From: Toxoplasma gondii ME49
Taxonomy: Eukaryota > Apicomplexa > Conoidasida > Eucoccidiorida > Sarcocystidae
DNA length: 64,000 bases
Direction of reading: 5' to 3'
NCBI RefSeq assembly: GCF_000006565.2
Contig: NC_031467.1
Span: 744,001 to 808,000 of the forward strand
This document shows positions 12,060 to 25,592 of this stretch, piece by piece. The stretch's first letter is position 1. Every line of letters begins with the position of its first letter. A model generated the notes under the pieces. The model saw nothing but the letters and a program-made list of their open reading frames with translations, searched no databases and was not told where the DNA came from. The position numbers and the translations under genes are program-made.

Positions 12060-15000
12060 ATGGAAAAGTACGAGTTAATCCGTCATATCGGGCGCCCCCG
12101 GCAAGGTAACTGCGCTGCTTTAATGCTTGCGCAAGAAAGGGACAGCTCCAAAATATATGCTGTCAAAGTGGTTTCTTTGTCTCAACTGGGAATTGAAGGT
12201 TATTCGAGGGGCACACTGGAGTCGGCTTTAAAGGAGGTTGAGATGTTTTCAGACTTATCTCACCCATTCATTGTGAACTGTAGACGCACTTTTGTGGAGG
12301 GTGGACAGTTGTATATCGTGTTGGACTACGCCGATGGGGGCGACCTCCACGGCCGAATAGTTCGGATGAGGGCAAAACATTCGTTGTTCGACGAAAGCAC
12401 CATTCTTCGGTGGTTTGTGCAGCTTTGCTTAGCCGTAAATTTTTTGCATGAGAAGAACATTGTGCATCGAGACATACAGTCGAGAAACGTCTTCCTGGAC
12501 GGCCATGACCCCGGCTCAGTGAAACTCGGAGATATTGCAATTCCAAGGGTCCTTCAGAATAGGCAAGACCTCGCCAGCACGTCAGTTGCCACTTCTGGCT
12601 ACGTTGTAAGACCAATTCCTTGGCTACGGCCGGGCATGCTGTGGCGCCTCTATCTTCGTTCAGGATCATATCTGAGCTCCAGAAAATAATCGCATCTCTT
12701 TCAACTAACAGCGAAGCCCCCCTTTTAGGGAATGAGGCAGTCCACACGGTTCAGTTCAAGCTCAAATGTCGAGAGCCCCTCTGTTCCTTGGCTGTGAGCT
12801 TGTTTTTTCGCGCAGTCGCCAGGGACATGCGAAGAGAGGCCGTACAGTTTCAAGTCCGATGTCTGGTCACTAGGGTGTATCCTGTATGAGCTCGCCTGCC
12901 TGGAACTTCCTTTCGATGGAGCTTCAGTACAAGCTGCTGTCGGGTCAATCGGGAAAAGACAGTTCAATTCAGTGAACCCGAAGTATTCAGAAGCTACAGC
13001 GAAACTTATCGAAGAGATGCTCTCCGACGACCCGGGCAAACGACCGACAACAGCCCAAATCCTAAGTAGACCACACCTTCAATCGCACTTACAGCTTATT
13101 TTACGAGAGAAGAAACTCATAACAGCGCCGCCTGCTCCGTAGGTTCACCATGACAGGACTAACAGTGCCCTTCTGAACAACTGGAGCGTAGGAATGCGAG
13201 AGGTGTCTGAACATCGGAGACAAGCCGACTCATGGACAGCACGAAAGCTTGAAGAACGGAGGAGCCGGAAGTATAGGAGGGAAGGATGCAACGAATAAAA
13301 CAAAACGTTCCTACGGGAAGATGCTGAAGGATAATGCGAACTAGGGATATGAGGGATAAAACGATACAGCCTCGGGTAGCAGCAGAATGGGTGGCCGCGC
13401 ACCGACCCTTCGATGGGGCAGCTAGGGGACTCCAAGGAATACTCATGAAACTGCTGTCCCTAACAGAGGGGAAAGAAGATAAGAGGAATTCAAAACCAGC
13501 AAGTACTACCGCAAGTCGTACACTATATGACACCAAGGGAGGGAGTGCGTATGCAAATGATCGTCATGGTTGACCTTTCGGCAGCGGAGTCCCCTGGAGA
13601 GGAGCTAATGCCTTAGGTGTCGCCGTCAGTGTTTGCTTTTTAGATACAATGAAGGCCGCCGACGTCCTTCTGGATCCCTGCCTTGTGATCTTTTCAGAGA
13701 GTCGTCAGAAAGAGATAGGATTCGCCAGATTCAGAACGAACTTCTGGGGTTCCACGGCACGCTGCATGTATTAAAAAGCCAAGGGCCAAGCTGTCGGCAC
13801 CTCGAGGCAGAAGAGGCTGACGCAGTTCCATCTCCACTGTCTTCTATCCCCCCCTTGCAGTTCACAGGCAGTGACATGCCTTTGACGCAGGCTACACAAA
13901 CGTGTGATAGCCCCGGTGATGAACAAAGCGGGAAGATTGAGTGGAACCTACAGCAGGAGACTCCCACCAACGTAGCTGACAGTTTCTCTGTACCTGTGCA
14001 CAACGGTGTACCGAGATCTGATGGAACGCGAAATGCGGCCGAAGACGTGAAGCGCGAGAGTAGCAAGCAGAAGGAACAGTCTCTGCGACATCATGAAGAG
14101 GAACTCAGCAATATTCGACAGCAATATCAGCGGGACAGGTGGCGTCTCGCCGAGAAACACCGACAGAGGATTGAGCGCAGCTACGAGTACAACGCAGACA
14201 CAAACGAACCCGACAAAGCCAAGCAGGTCTGTCAATCATTTATAACACCCAAAGTGCCCAGACGGTGACATACGAGAGAAGTGGTACAGGGTAGCGAGGA
14301 GACACAATTATAGTAGTATGCAAAAAAACAGAGACTTCAATGTTTCGTGGTACAAAACAGATTGAGGCGGGCCGCTTACACCTGTACACGGTGATCATGG
14401 GACGTTGGAATGATGTAAATGAACGTGGACCTATGTCATAACATGCCCAGTGGGTGTGTAGAAGGCGTGTCTGAAGAAGTGGGAGGCAGTGTCTTCCAGA
14501 AAACGAAGCACCCTTCACAGCAGACACAGTGCTCTGAACTGGGTAGGGATGAACTATTGCCCTCATCTGCCAAAGATGCGTATGTTCGCCTGTCAAATTT
14601 CAGCGGAGAGAGGCCGCTGCCCCATCTGTTTGGAACCTACTATGTCGCAGACAGAGACGTCTTGAGCATCAGATCGGCCTTCGCAGGTATGTTGCCAAGC
14701 AGAGGGAGCTTTTGAAGCGAGAATCTCAACATGAATGTCACACCACAAGGGACTTTAAGTCCCTACATCCTTCGCGGTGGACCTCCTTATCGTGGGAGAA
14801 TCAGGCGCCTGGGTATGCCGATCCTTGCGGCGACTTGCATTGCCCTTCAATGATACCCCAAAAGAGCAAGATAGAGAGCGAGGATGGAGGCTTTGGGGTG
14901 CCTGCCGCAATCGAACACCGAGAAGGTTGTGAACAGGATAAGAAGAAAACAGAACCCCATCGCATTTCTGAACAGGTACTCTCAGAAGGCCCGTCTGAAG

Positions 15001-16017
15001 AAACCTCGTACGGGCGTGGGGAGGAGCGAGGTGCGGTGATTCTGTGTCGCAAGTGTGCGAAGAAAAAGAATTTGTCTGCGTGGGTGGATTCAAACCGCTG
15101 CAAAGAGAGGCCAGAGACGTCAGGAAGCAGATCGTCTCCAGGCAAATCTGTACGGGAGCCGTGTAGTTGCCGTAGTTGTCCTGACACCTCTTGTCGCCTC
15201 ACTGGATCCTCCACCATTGAAAGGAGTCAAACTGTCGCTTCCGAATGCCACCGAAGAAGTGAAGACAGCAGTGTTCGTACCTGGGTAGAAACAAAAGAGA
15301 AACACCGCCGCCGACATGAGTATCACCGCTCGGAAACCACTGTAAAATCCCGGACAGTCATCCGGCAGGGGCAGGTGATGAATGGAGAGAACGATTTGAG
15401 AACAGCAACTCTCAGGCGTCTGGACAATCTAAAGGGACATTTAGTGAAGGTACGTCAGACACCTATTAAGGCACTGCCAGACGCCCTGGCGTGGGCACGA
15501 ATCATGGGTAGCCTCTCAACGTGTTGCGTTTCGCGAGAACATTGCCTGAAGAATTGGGAGCACATCTGTAGTGTCATCTGCCATATATACGAGATCAACA
15601 AATTGGAACCCTGAAATCACTCTGATCGAATTCTGAGTTTTGTAAAGAATGCCCTTCTACAATACACATTGGACTATTATGCCTGGTTAGAAACGGGGTA
15701 GCTGGGAACTGGCGTCTCCCGGATACAAACGGCTGTGAAGAGGAATTTTGTCCGATGCAACTGTGGAATGACAGGCCCTCGGTTTTTCCCAGCTGCTCCA
15801 AGGCTACCAGTTCCTCACGCGAAGAACGCTAGGAAATCGGAATTTCCTCATGCCGCTCTTCGACACCGAAGACACGGTTGGTCCTTTGTATACCCTTCCG
15901 TCGTCCGGAGAATGTCTTCCCAAAGAAGTTGTTCCCTATCTTCCTCATATCCATCGACTGATTATGTATGAGACAGCTATTGCCTGTGAAAGCTATTGGG
16001 GCCTTAGCCGACCGTGA
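12060..16017 (+). CDS. NEK-like protein kinase with altered catalytic motifs
   Basis: Five exons: 12060-12605, 12816-13138, 13644-14264, 14687-15449, 15793-16017; 2478 bases, 825 residues, all phases consistent. Residues 1 to about 285 are a NIMA-related kinase domain: K36 in IYAVKVV, E59 in helix C, HRDIQSRN at 136-143 and a C-lobe with SFKSDVWSLGCILYELA. Several conserved positions are changed. The glycine loop is IGRPRQGN instead of GxGxxG, the catalytic-loop lysine is Q140, DFG is DIA (158-160), and the APE-type glutamate is G185 (SPG). Metal-binding D158 and N143 and the HRD aspartate remain, so it is either a pseudokinase or a divergent active enzyme. The rest is mostly polar and probably disordered, with a charged coiled-coil-like stretch near 14080-14220. 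A distinct, unrecognised C-terminal segment is encoded by exon 5. The downstream exons could in principle be a separate gene, but phase continuity argues against it. Confidence 0.75.
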
Positions 16018-17855
16018 GCTCCCACCGGCACCTCGTAGGAAGCCGGACTCTTTCTGTAGGGGAACGATGAACGCCGCCTACTGCTAAAAATATGTCGCCG
16101 ATAATCGTGCAGTATTTTGACAGTTCACTTCATGCGGCAGATCTCTGCGGAATTCGTCGAACAACTCACACAGCTCACAAACTGAAACACCGGCCGGGCT
16201 CCAATCCTCTCTCCTCGGCGCTCTCTGCCGTGGTACAGCGGTTCTGACAGCTCTTTCAACTGGACAGCAGCTGCTGTGTCTTATCGGAATTTTGGCTCGC
16301 TGGTAAACTGTGTCTGCCGTTCACTTCCATCACGCGATGACCACGGGAAACGGCCTCGCAAAAGCGCGCCTGTGTCTACAGCCCGGAGGTCAAACGTCGG
16401 CTCAGCTCGGTTTTGCAGCTCCACAGCAGACAGGTCGCTCTTTCACTGCCCGCGAGTCACGAGTATAGCGGTCCTCAACGTCTTGGCTAGCCTCGTACAG
16501 TATAGGTAGTGCGTTTGCTCAGGTATACCTGCTTCTGTGTGTCAAGCGTCTGTAGACGGTCGTTCACTGGCGTCTTCACACACTCTCCCCGGGTCAGGCG
16601 TCTCCACCAAAACACACGCACAGAGCGTTACCGAACACCCTTCGAGATTCGACAAAAACCCGGGCCTCCACTAAGAGGAGTTCATCCCAACAGCACATTG
16701 AGGACTGCCTTCCACTGCGGTTGCTCCCGCCGTCGGAGTCAAGACCACGGTTATGCTGCCGACAGAGACCCGGCATGAGGCGAAAATAGAGAAAACAACC
16801 TTCTATTCTGTGAAGAAGGGAACGGTGAAGCAAGCGGCTAACACGCAGCTTCCAACTATACGCAGAGGACCACTATAGTGGCCTAACGGCGATAACTGTT
16901 TACGCGCATAAAGCAACACAGAAGAACACGTGACAATGAGGCGGGTGCTGCATGCAGCGAGAAGCCTACGTGACTGCCATGATTTGTTTGTGGTCCTGTT
17001 GTCTCTTTGTGTCAAACTGTCGTGTGAATAGCAGCCTCCTTCGGGCATGAGATACACCATCGGTCATGGAAGCGTGTGAGGGTGGCGTCTCGTTCGATGC
17101 ACGTGGTCAGCAGCAAGAGGTCACAGTTTGCTGTTTGCTGGAACCCTGTGCTGTTTCTTCACCTCTTATTTGCTCTGCTCGTGCGGATCGTATTCATGGT
17201 TTAAAATACATCAGTGCCGCGTTTACCTGTTGCGGGTAACGCGCCCTTTAAAGTGTCTTGTGCGTGCTCGCGAGGCTGGTCCTCCCTCCATTGTATCCGA
17301 TTCCCCCACCGAAACGTCGTCGAACTCCTCTGTGGTGAATCACTCCCTGCGCATCCAAGGAGGGCTTCGAAGAAGTGCGAAGGATTCCCGTGGTCTTCAT
17401 CGAATGATAAAGTAGCTGACACGCGAATAAATCTACCAGCCATGCGTTTCTGTCGTCGTTGTTGCGTGGTGGATTCGGTCGCTTGGGGGTCACAGTTTGC
17501 ATGCAAGGCTCGACAGCTGTCGTGGCCTCTCGACGCGTGACTTTGCGAGCTCCCAGGAACAAATTCCTTGGATAAACTCTCGAAACCGATGTGGATCTGT
17601 GTGCCTGGTTCCGCGGTTTGTTTTCATTTTTCTCGGTCCCGCTTTTTGACTCACCTGGATGAGCGCGGCTTCCACCGGGAGGCGGCCGCAGCTGAAAATA
17701 CCCAGGTGTTTTTCCGTACTGCATCGTGAGATCCGGCTAGAGTCACCTCGGACACACACACCCAGGTCGTCCCGCGAGTGCGTTTTGTGGAGATATCCAT
17801 CATTTCTTCTAACCGTGTGTGGCACTCGAAATCGATCGCTCTGAAACCCGGAAAA
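16018..17855. other. Intergenic region upstream of CARM1
   Basis: About 1.8 kb holding the 3' flank of the kinase gene and the promoter and 5' untranslated region of CARM1. No supported exon, RNA gene or repeat array was seen on either strand. Confidence 0.4.
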
Positions 17856-20800
17856 ATGAGCCCCTCTAACTCGTCTTCTGCTGCCCAAGACGCACACCGG
17901 GCCGCCGAGCTTCCAATCGATGTCGGGGACGTCACGTCGTTCTGCTGCACCGTCTTTCCCTTCGAACTCGACAGTATGCAGTTCGTTCGAGGCGCAGTCC
18001 ACCAAATGATCAATAACTCTAGGCGTTTCTCTGGAGGCCAGGTCCGCGTGGATTTTCTTCGGGCGGGGGGCCACCCGACCGTCTCGTTTCCCCTTCCCCC
18101 TGGGGAAGGGAAGGCGGAGGTTCCCCTCGCCCACGTCCAGCGGCTCTCCATGAAAACTGCGCTTTGCTGCCCGCTCGCGACTGACACAACTGGCGGCTAC
18201 TCGGCTGTCGCTGCAGGGAGGACCGGAAAGCTTCCCGGACAAGCTGCAAAGGGAATCAGTTCGGGAACCGACGCAGACGCCGCGTCGGAATTCGATGCCG
18301 TTTTCGGCCTCGAATTCAAAGACGAAGCCACAGCTAACGCGTTCTTCACAGAGTGGAGCCGCGTGCGTAGCCCGGCGACCCTGGGCTCGGCGGAAGTGAG
18401 TCCCGCGAGCGCTTCGGCTGCCCGTACAAAAGAGCAACGGAAACGCATGGGTGGACACATGGGGGACATGGACGCGTCCGTCGTCGAAACGTACTTCCAG
18501 TACTACGGGAAAATGGCCAACCAAATGAACATGCTGCAAGACACAGTCCGCACCACGACCTATCAACGAGCGATCGTGGAAAACCGCGCGGACTTTGAAG
18601 GAAAAACTGTCATGGACGTCGGAGCCGGATCTGGGATTCTCTCCTTCTTCGCCGCCCAGGCGGGTGCCAAAAAAGTGTAAGCACAGTGCAGACAACGAGG
18701 ACACCGAGGCTGTCGCCTCACCCGAACTGCGCTGGACAAATGAGGCGGGATCTCAATCACAACCAAAGTCACAAACCCCGCAGTTTCCGCGTAGGTGCTT
18801 CATCTTGCCATTCGTGCGTCTTTTTACGCGTGTGCCTCCTGACCCAAATTTCAAAGACGTCGGTTCTAAGTGTCTCCCGTCAGAGACTTCAAAATGCAAG
18901 GAACAGACCTTTGCCTCGCCCTCTTCCTGCTCTCTGCTTCCTGAGCTCGCTGCTGTGTCCCCTTTGCCCCAGTGTAGAAACAAGACAAGAAAGCCTTTTT
19001 GATTTCCGTCAGGAAATTTCTGCCTTATCAAGTCTGGTCAAGCGAGAAGGCGAGCCACGATAGCCAGGAGAGAACGGTTCTTTCCTGTCTCATGATTCGT
19101 CCACTCTCCGTTTTTCCTTGCTCCCTCGCGGCCGCCCTGGTGATGTGTTTCACGTACGCAGCCTTGGTTTATTTTCGAGTTCTTCTGTCTTCGTCGCGTC
19201 CGCCCTGCCGACTTGCCTTAGGTATGCAGTGGAAGCGAGCAACATGGCCGCGACGATCGCGCTTCTTTGCAAAGGGAACCCCAGTCTAGGCAGCCGAATT
19301 CAGATCATCAACAAGCCTCTGGAAAGCATCGAAGACAGCGAAGTGCCGGAGAAGGTCGACGTTCTGATTTCCGAGCCTATAGGCACTCTCCTCTTCAATG
19401 AAAGAATGATCGAGACGTACCTCTCAGCTCGGGACCGCTTTCTTAAACCCGGAGGTAACTGCAGAGCGCCAGCGCATGTCTTGTTTCTTCGACTCAACAC
19501 CAAAGAGACAAATGTGACAGAATAGGTTTGGAAGAGCCTCAATGTCGTGGAGATGTCGAAATCCACCGCGCTGAGCTTCCTCAAGCAGTCCGCTGCGGTG
19601 TTGATGTGAAGCAGTCACAAAGAACTTGGCCGTCTGTATCTCATTTTCAGTCTTGTCTTCCACGTCTCCTCAGTCCTCCTGTCTCAGCGTAGCCTCAGTC
19701 GCGAGCGAGGAGGACAAGGAAAACACAAGGTCGGGAAACTGTAACGTTTCTCGTGTCCGCTGAGAAAATTCTAGGCACGCTTTTTCTCCACAGACTTTTG
19801 TATAGAGTTTGAGATGTCTACTACACTGGGAGAGAACCCCGTGAAAAGGGGGAAGAGGTCGTCCTCAGTTTTCCATCTTGTTTTCTGCACACTCGAATTT
19901 TCAGAAAGAAGCATCCACCTGCGTTTTCCAAGACGCGTTTAAATCGCTTCCTCGTTCTGTTTCTCCGGCGCTTGTGCCTGTGGCCAAAGCACTCTTTGCT
20001 GTTGCACACTCTTAGCCAATCGCGCGTCTGCATGTCCTTTGTATTCCTTTTCTTTCGTTTTCTGTACTATCAGCCAAGGGTGTGCCTGCGGGTGCTTTTC
20101 TTGGATTTTCGTTCTCTTCTTTCAGGCAAAATGTTCCCCAGCAAGTCTTCCCTCTATATCGCGCCGTTTGTGGACTACGTGCTCCACTCGGACATGATGA
20201 ATAAATGCAATTTCTGGAAGCAGACGCAGTTCTGTGGAGTGGATCTCTCGAACGCTCTTGAGGTCGCCGTGGTGGAGCAATTTCGTCAGCCCGTTGTCGG
20301 TAGGTTTTTCCTCCAAAACTCTCCCTGTCAGAAAAGTATTTTCCTCTCGTCTTCTCATTACTTCGACAGGCTTCGCGCTCTGCAGAAGAAACGCCGTGAC
20401 GCCCGGGAGGCTGCAGGACTGTGTGCGCCTTCCTTCTACAAAAAACAGTTTTCCTGTCGACAGTTGAGACGAGACTCGTCATCTGTTTTAGCGTTTTCTT
20501 CGTGGAAACGAGATCTGCAAAACTTTTTCTCCTCTCGAGGAGTGCTCATTTGTTTGCGTCTAAACTCTGCGGCTGCATGCACGGTCAGCTTGGAGTCGTA
20601 AAAAACTATTCTCAAGACTCAATTTCACGGTTTCTGCGATTTCAAATTAGTCAAATCTGTCAGTGTTGTGAGCAGGAACAGGTCGTTCACATCTGTTGCG
20701 GGAACAATGAAACTGTTTTCTCTTTCAGATTATATCGACCCTTCCCTTCTGCTGGCACCCCCCCACCAAAAAGAATTCGACTTCACCAAGATTTCGCGCG

Positions 20801-23800
20801 AGTCTCTTGAAGAGGTAATTCCACTTCTCTCGTTTCTGCTCGCAGGACGAGATTCTTGTCTTCTTCGCGGCATGCCTGCAGAGTAGCCACTATGACCCCT
20901 CAATCGAAACGCATTTCCATGTGTGCAGGTCTCTGTATATATATACGTATATATATATATATCTGTTCTGTATATATATATATATATATGTATCTGTATA
21001 GAAATTTGTGCAAGCACCTGGACGGTGTAGGTATGTAGAAGAGACTGGCTACCACAGAAGCCATAGAAGATTGCAGCTACCGTATAAGGTACACAGGAGA
21101 GAGAAGGTATTGTACAAGGTAGATGGGAGTTAGTAGCTAGTCTATCCTTTGATATGTACATATCTGCTAGCCCTGTAGAACTTGTCTTCCGGTGAAAACA
21201 TGTTTCAAGGTCTAAACCAGAACATTTGGGGGGGGGAGACACCTAGGCTATAGGCGCGTATTTCGGCGCTTTCATCCGAGAACAGGAAATCTTAAGTCCT
21301 TCTCTTGACCTTTGGTGCACCCGTTCCTTATGTTGTCAGGGATGCTTTTGACTTCTTGTTTGTCAGTTGCGTTGTCCGAGTCGTCTTTCTTCAGTTTCGT
21401 CTGCAGGTGTGTTTCCTCTTGCCTTTGCGGATTTCCTGTCTCTCCTTGTCTCCGTTCGTGTGCATGTCCTCAAAGAGACACACCCTACAGGGGACAGTGT
21501 GCCGTTCTGCTTCTCTCCAACGAGTTGACAAGTGGTTCCTCGGTTGTCTTTGTTAGGCGCGAACGTTCCGGCTGAAACATCACTGCACCTCTTCTCTGAA
21601 TCTTTTTTGAGCGTTCTGGAGTCCATATTCATGCGATGCATGCAGAGATTCGTCTGTGGCTTCTTGTCTGTTTTGATGCTTGTTTTGTCGACGACTCTTC
21701 AGATTACTGTTGATTTCTCTTTCACAGTCAACAGTCCTACTCTAGTTCACGGCGTCGCAGGTGAGACTTCTTCGTCGGGAGGGAATGCATACGCTCATTG
21801 TAATATGTAGTGTATTTGGAAGCTGGGTGACGGAATCGCTATTAAGCGCCAGGTAGTTCTGGACAGTGACCCCAAGAGCGGGGCTTTTTTTCCTGGAGAA
21901 AAATTCTCGCCACATTTCCTCTCACGATTCTCTCTGCTTCTGTACCCGTTTGATTCCTGTCTTCACTTTCTGGCTTCTGTTCTTTCGTCTTCTCTGCGTC
22001 GCTCGGTTCTCTCCCTTCAACAGTTCCAGAGTCTTCCTCTTTTTGTCGACTAGAACTTCCTGTGTTTCGTCTTCTGTTTCGTTCATCCTCGTTCTCTCTC
22101 TCATCTCACTGTTCTCCTCTCCTGTTCGTTCTCCCCTCTTTTCAGGCTGGTTCGACGTCTGCTTCGACGGCTCAGAAAAAGTCATCAGCTTCACCACTTC
22201 TCCGCAGTCGCCTCCAACGCACTGGTTCCAGACGCGCGTCGTTCTACGGCACCCGCTCGCAGTCAATCCGAGCCAGCCGGTGCTGGGGAGGATGAGCATG
22301 CGCGGAAACAAACAGCAGAGCTACTTCGTGGACGTCCTCCTCGCTCTGCAAGACTGTCCGGTGTCGACCTCTGCGAAGAACGTCGACCTCAAGGTACGCG
22401 AAGAGAAACTCGGCAAACGAAGGCGGCGTAACAATGCGCTTTGCTTGCTGGCGGAGAAGAGGCGCTCTGCAGCGCGCCGGGCGTCCGGACTCTCACTACA
22501 CGCCCGTCCATAGGGAAGAGAAGAACGAAGGGAGAAAGCAGAGGAGGGGGGGGGACAGGAGACAAGGTAAAAGAAGATGAAGAATGCAAAACAAGAGGAA
22601 GAAGACGTAAAGGAACGAGAAAGAGGGAAAGGTTGACAGAAGCGATGAAAGGAGAAGAAAAAAGGTGAGGAACCGAGCAAGTTTTTTCTGTGGTAGGTTT
22701 CCGTATTGTTTACACACTTCTACAGTTACATAGGGAAAAAACTGTTTTCAGATTGAATTTCCTTTACAAAGCATGCCGAACAGATGCCCTTTGTGAGGTA
22801 GTTCTTTTGCGTTTTCAAGGCTCTTCGGATGAAGGAATCCGTTTCGACTTTCGTGTCTTCTCGCTTTCCTTCATGCGTCGCTCGGGGCTTCGCCGCATCT
22901 GTTTTCAAACGTTCGAGAGTTCCATGGTTTGCCTAGACAAGAAGCGGGTTTCTCATAGTAATACACGAGAGAGGAACATTTAGAAAGTGTAGAACTAACA
23001 GAGGCAATAAACGTCTGTGCAGAGGTTTTGTTGAGGAACGTGGAAAGGACTCGAGACTTGGAAAGAAAACGCGTAGGTGCTGTCTTGGTGCACTTTCTGA
23101 GAGACTTCTTTCTGCCTGCGTGGGTTTCGACAATGGATTTGTTTTTCGGGCAACGAGTTCCGAACCGCTCCCGCTAGAGGAGCGAAAAAGAAGGGGACCT
23201 GAGGACTTTATAAAGACAAAACATCCTCACTCTTTGTTTCTCTCGTTCAGTCGATCTCTATATCTCTGAATTTAATCGTCTGTGAATCGTCTTCTGCACT
23301 TAAATTGTGACCCTGAAAAAAACCGAACCTTTTATCTCCTTTCTGCATCTGGGTTCCGCCGTTTGCACTTCCCGACCTTCTCTCTCTGTCCGTTCCCCGT
23401 CTTTCTCTGTGTCGTGTGTCTCCTTGATGTTGGTTCCTTTCCCCTCTTTTTTCGGTTAAAGTAGCTGTGACATTTATGTCGTTTGTGTTGGCCGTGAGGT
23501 GTTCGGCCTATACAGGTAAAAAGCTTTGCTTCAATTCTTCAAAAGTATTTTCCACTCCAGGCCTTTTCAGTTACAGTCAAACACCTTGCTGGACCGTGAC
23601 TCTCAGTTGGTGGAGCTCAGTTTCCTGTAATCTTGGGGAACTACATCTGCCTCGAAAAACCTCCACTTTTCCTCTGTACGACCACCCCAGCATGTTCACC
23701 GTCCTTCTGCGCGACTTTCGACTTTCTTCGCAGGACCCCGACTACCGGTACTACACAAATCCGAGTCACAGTTACTTCCCCAACTGTCAGCAAATGGGCT

Positions 23801-25592
23801 TCCAAACGACCCAGATGCCTGCAAGCGTACCGACAGAGAACGCGTCGTCCGCATCCTTTGTTTCTTCTTCTCACAGTCCTTGTGTCTCTAACGTCGCGTC
23901 TGAGGCTGGAGCACCGAACTCGGTCGCGGGATGCGAAGAAGCGAGGGAAGCTGTCCAGGGTGAGAAGAAAAAATTTTCTTCCCCATGGTCGGAGCATACA
24001 GGAGCGCGAGCTGGGAGAGACGAAGGCAGCATGAGTATAGATGCAGGCGTCGTGGAAGCGAACGACGAAATTCACCGAGTGTTCTCAGGGAGGTAAAAAG
24101 AACTGGATTTCTCTTCGAGAGAAAACCAAAATTGAATGGACCTCAGCGCCTGCTGGACTGTGGCGCAGGTACGAAGAGCCACATCGAGCAAGAGAAAGAA
24201 GGGAGAGAGACGCAGAGAGAAAGAGAAAAGAAGAAAGACAAAAACAGCAAGAAAGGAGGGAAGCAACGGAAGGAAGAAAAGGAAGAGAGACGCAGAGAGA
24301 AAGGAGACAAGGCAAGAAAGAAGGGAGTGACAGAAAGAGAAAGAGTTGCAAGGAGAGAAAAAGAACGACAGAAAGGCAACAGAAGGATGCAGGAGACGAG
24401 AGGGAAGGATTTCGAGGTCGGTGAGACGACTTCCACTTTGTTTTCGAAACTGCCTGCGCGAAAGAGGAAGCTGCAGCGCGAGTGGCGAAGCCCGAAGGAA
24501 GGAGAAGCGCGCATGCAGCTTGCAGAACTGGGCACCGTGAAGGCCGGTTGCTGTGGCAAAGACAAGAGCGTTTCGACGAAGGCGAACGCTGTGGGAGGCG
24601 GCTTCTTGTCCGTAGTGATCATAGCAGAAAGAAGGCGAGAAAGCAGAAAGGAGCACGGGAGAATGGGAACCAGGAGGAATAGACAAAGGCGTGAGGGGGA
24701 GAAGGGAGAATAACAGGAGAGAAGGGATATTATGCCTGTGAGGCTTCTTCAAATGGAGCTACGAGTCCCGAGTTCATAGTTTTTTCAAGTCGGAGGTGAA
24801 AGTTGCAGGGCGGCCACACGCGAACCTGCAGGTCGCTTTCGTCTGCATGTGTTTATCGGTGGGGTCGAGTCTTTGTGTCCATCCGCAGTGTTTCAGTGTG
24901 TCTACGCCGGTCACAAGTTTCGCCTTTTCACCTTCGGTTTAACAAGGTCTGGGTTTTTGGTTCGGGGTGTAGCGACACTGCAAGGTTTTCTACCAGAAAG
25001 TGGAGGGTTTAAACTTCTGTATTCCGGAGAAGGCGAGGAGCGAGCAGAGTGCGTGCAGCGTTCTTGAACCTGCTTTCTCTGCTCTTGTCTCCTCGTCGCT
25101 GTCACGGCCCTACGTCACACATCGAGCTGGACTTGGACCCAACGCCGAAAACTTCTGTCCACGTGTATGCATGCATGTTGATCCATCTTTTGTACTTTCC
25201 ACGTTTCCCGCTGTGGGTCAGAAGCTGGGGGGAGCGGCGTGTGGCGTAAGTCGATTTGTCAAGTGGTGAGCGAAAGGATGTGAGGAGCGCGGTCGTTCGC
25301 ACTCTCTCGGCCCGACCTTTCTCTCGCCTCTTCTCATCTTTTTGTCACTTTTCTAGAGCGTGAAAAAGAGCGGAAAAAACGCAAGAAACTCTCCCTTTTC
25401 CGCGCACGCAGAAGTGTCAAAACTGCAGGACAGCGGCGTTGGCGGGGAAAAGCCGTCGGAGAACGAACTCAAGTGCCTGGATACCGCAGAAGGGGCGGAT
25501 CCGACAAAAGGAAAGGACGGCGCAGTGGAGATTCTTCCAGAGCGACTCTCGGGCACTCTCTGTCGACCTATCTGTTTCTGTCGCTGAACTGA
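17856..25592 (+). CDS. CARM1: CARM1/PRMT4-type protein arginine methyltransferase
   Basis: Type I arginine methyltransferase expected to make asymmetric dimethylarginine on histone H3 and other nuclear proteins from S-adenosylmethionine. Exons: 17856-18676, 19222-19454, 20126-20299, 20729-20814, 21703-21760, 22146-22393, 23734-23959, then probably 25357-25592. The start AAAATGAGC fits the T. gondii start context. An N-terminal domain of about 200 residues precedes the catalytic core. The core has the YFQYYG helix, SAM motif [15 protein letters not shown], the double-E loop [15 protein letters not shown], the FRQPVV segment and the THW loop PPTHWF. These are intact, so activity is expected. 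The C-terminus is ambiguous. Splicing at 23959 into 25357 gives 693 residues with a basic end (KERKKRKK). Reading through the exon 7 donor instead stops at 24096, giving 660 residues. Confidence 0.88.
20934..21000. repeat. (TA)n microsatellite
   Basis: Two TA tracts separated by a short spacer, in the CARM1 intron between the exons ending at 20814 and starting at 21703. Confidence 0.9.
24183..24420. repeat. Purine-rich (GA/GAA) tract
   Basis: A strand-asymmetric AG-rich tract within the last CARM1 intron. It keeps several frames open on both strands and creates spurious Arg/Glu/Lys-rich or Ser/Leu/Phe-rich translations. A similar but shorter tract lies at about 22510-22670. Confidence 0.8.

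Noticed and set aside
23985..24713. Overlapping long frames rich in Arg, Glu and Lys (+) or Ser, Leu and Phe (-).
   Set aside because: They follow from a purine-rich tract inside a CARM1 intron; all frames are open by composition.
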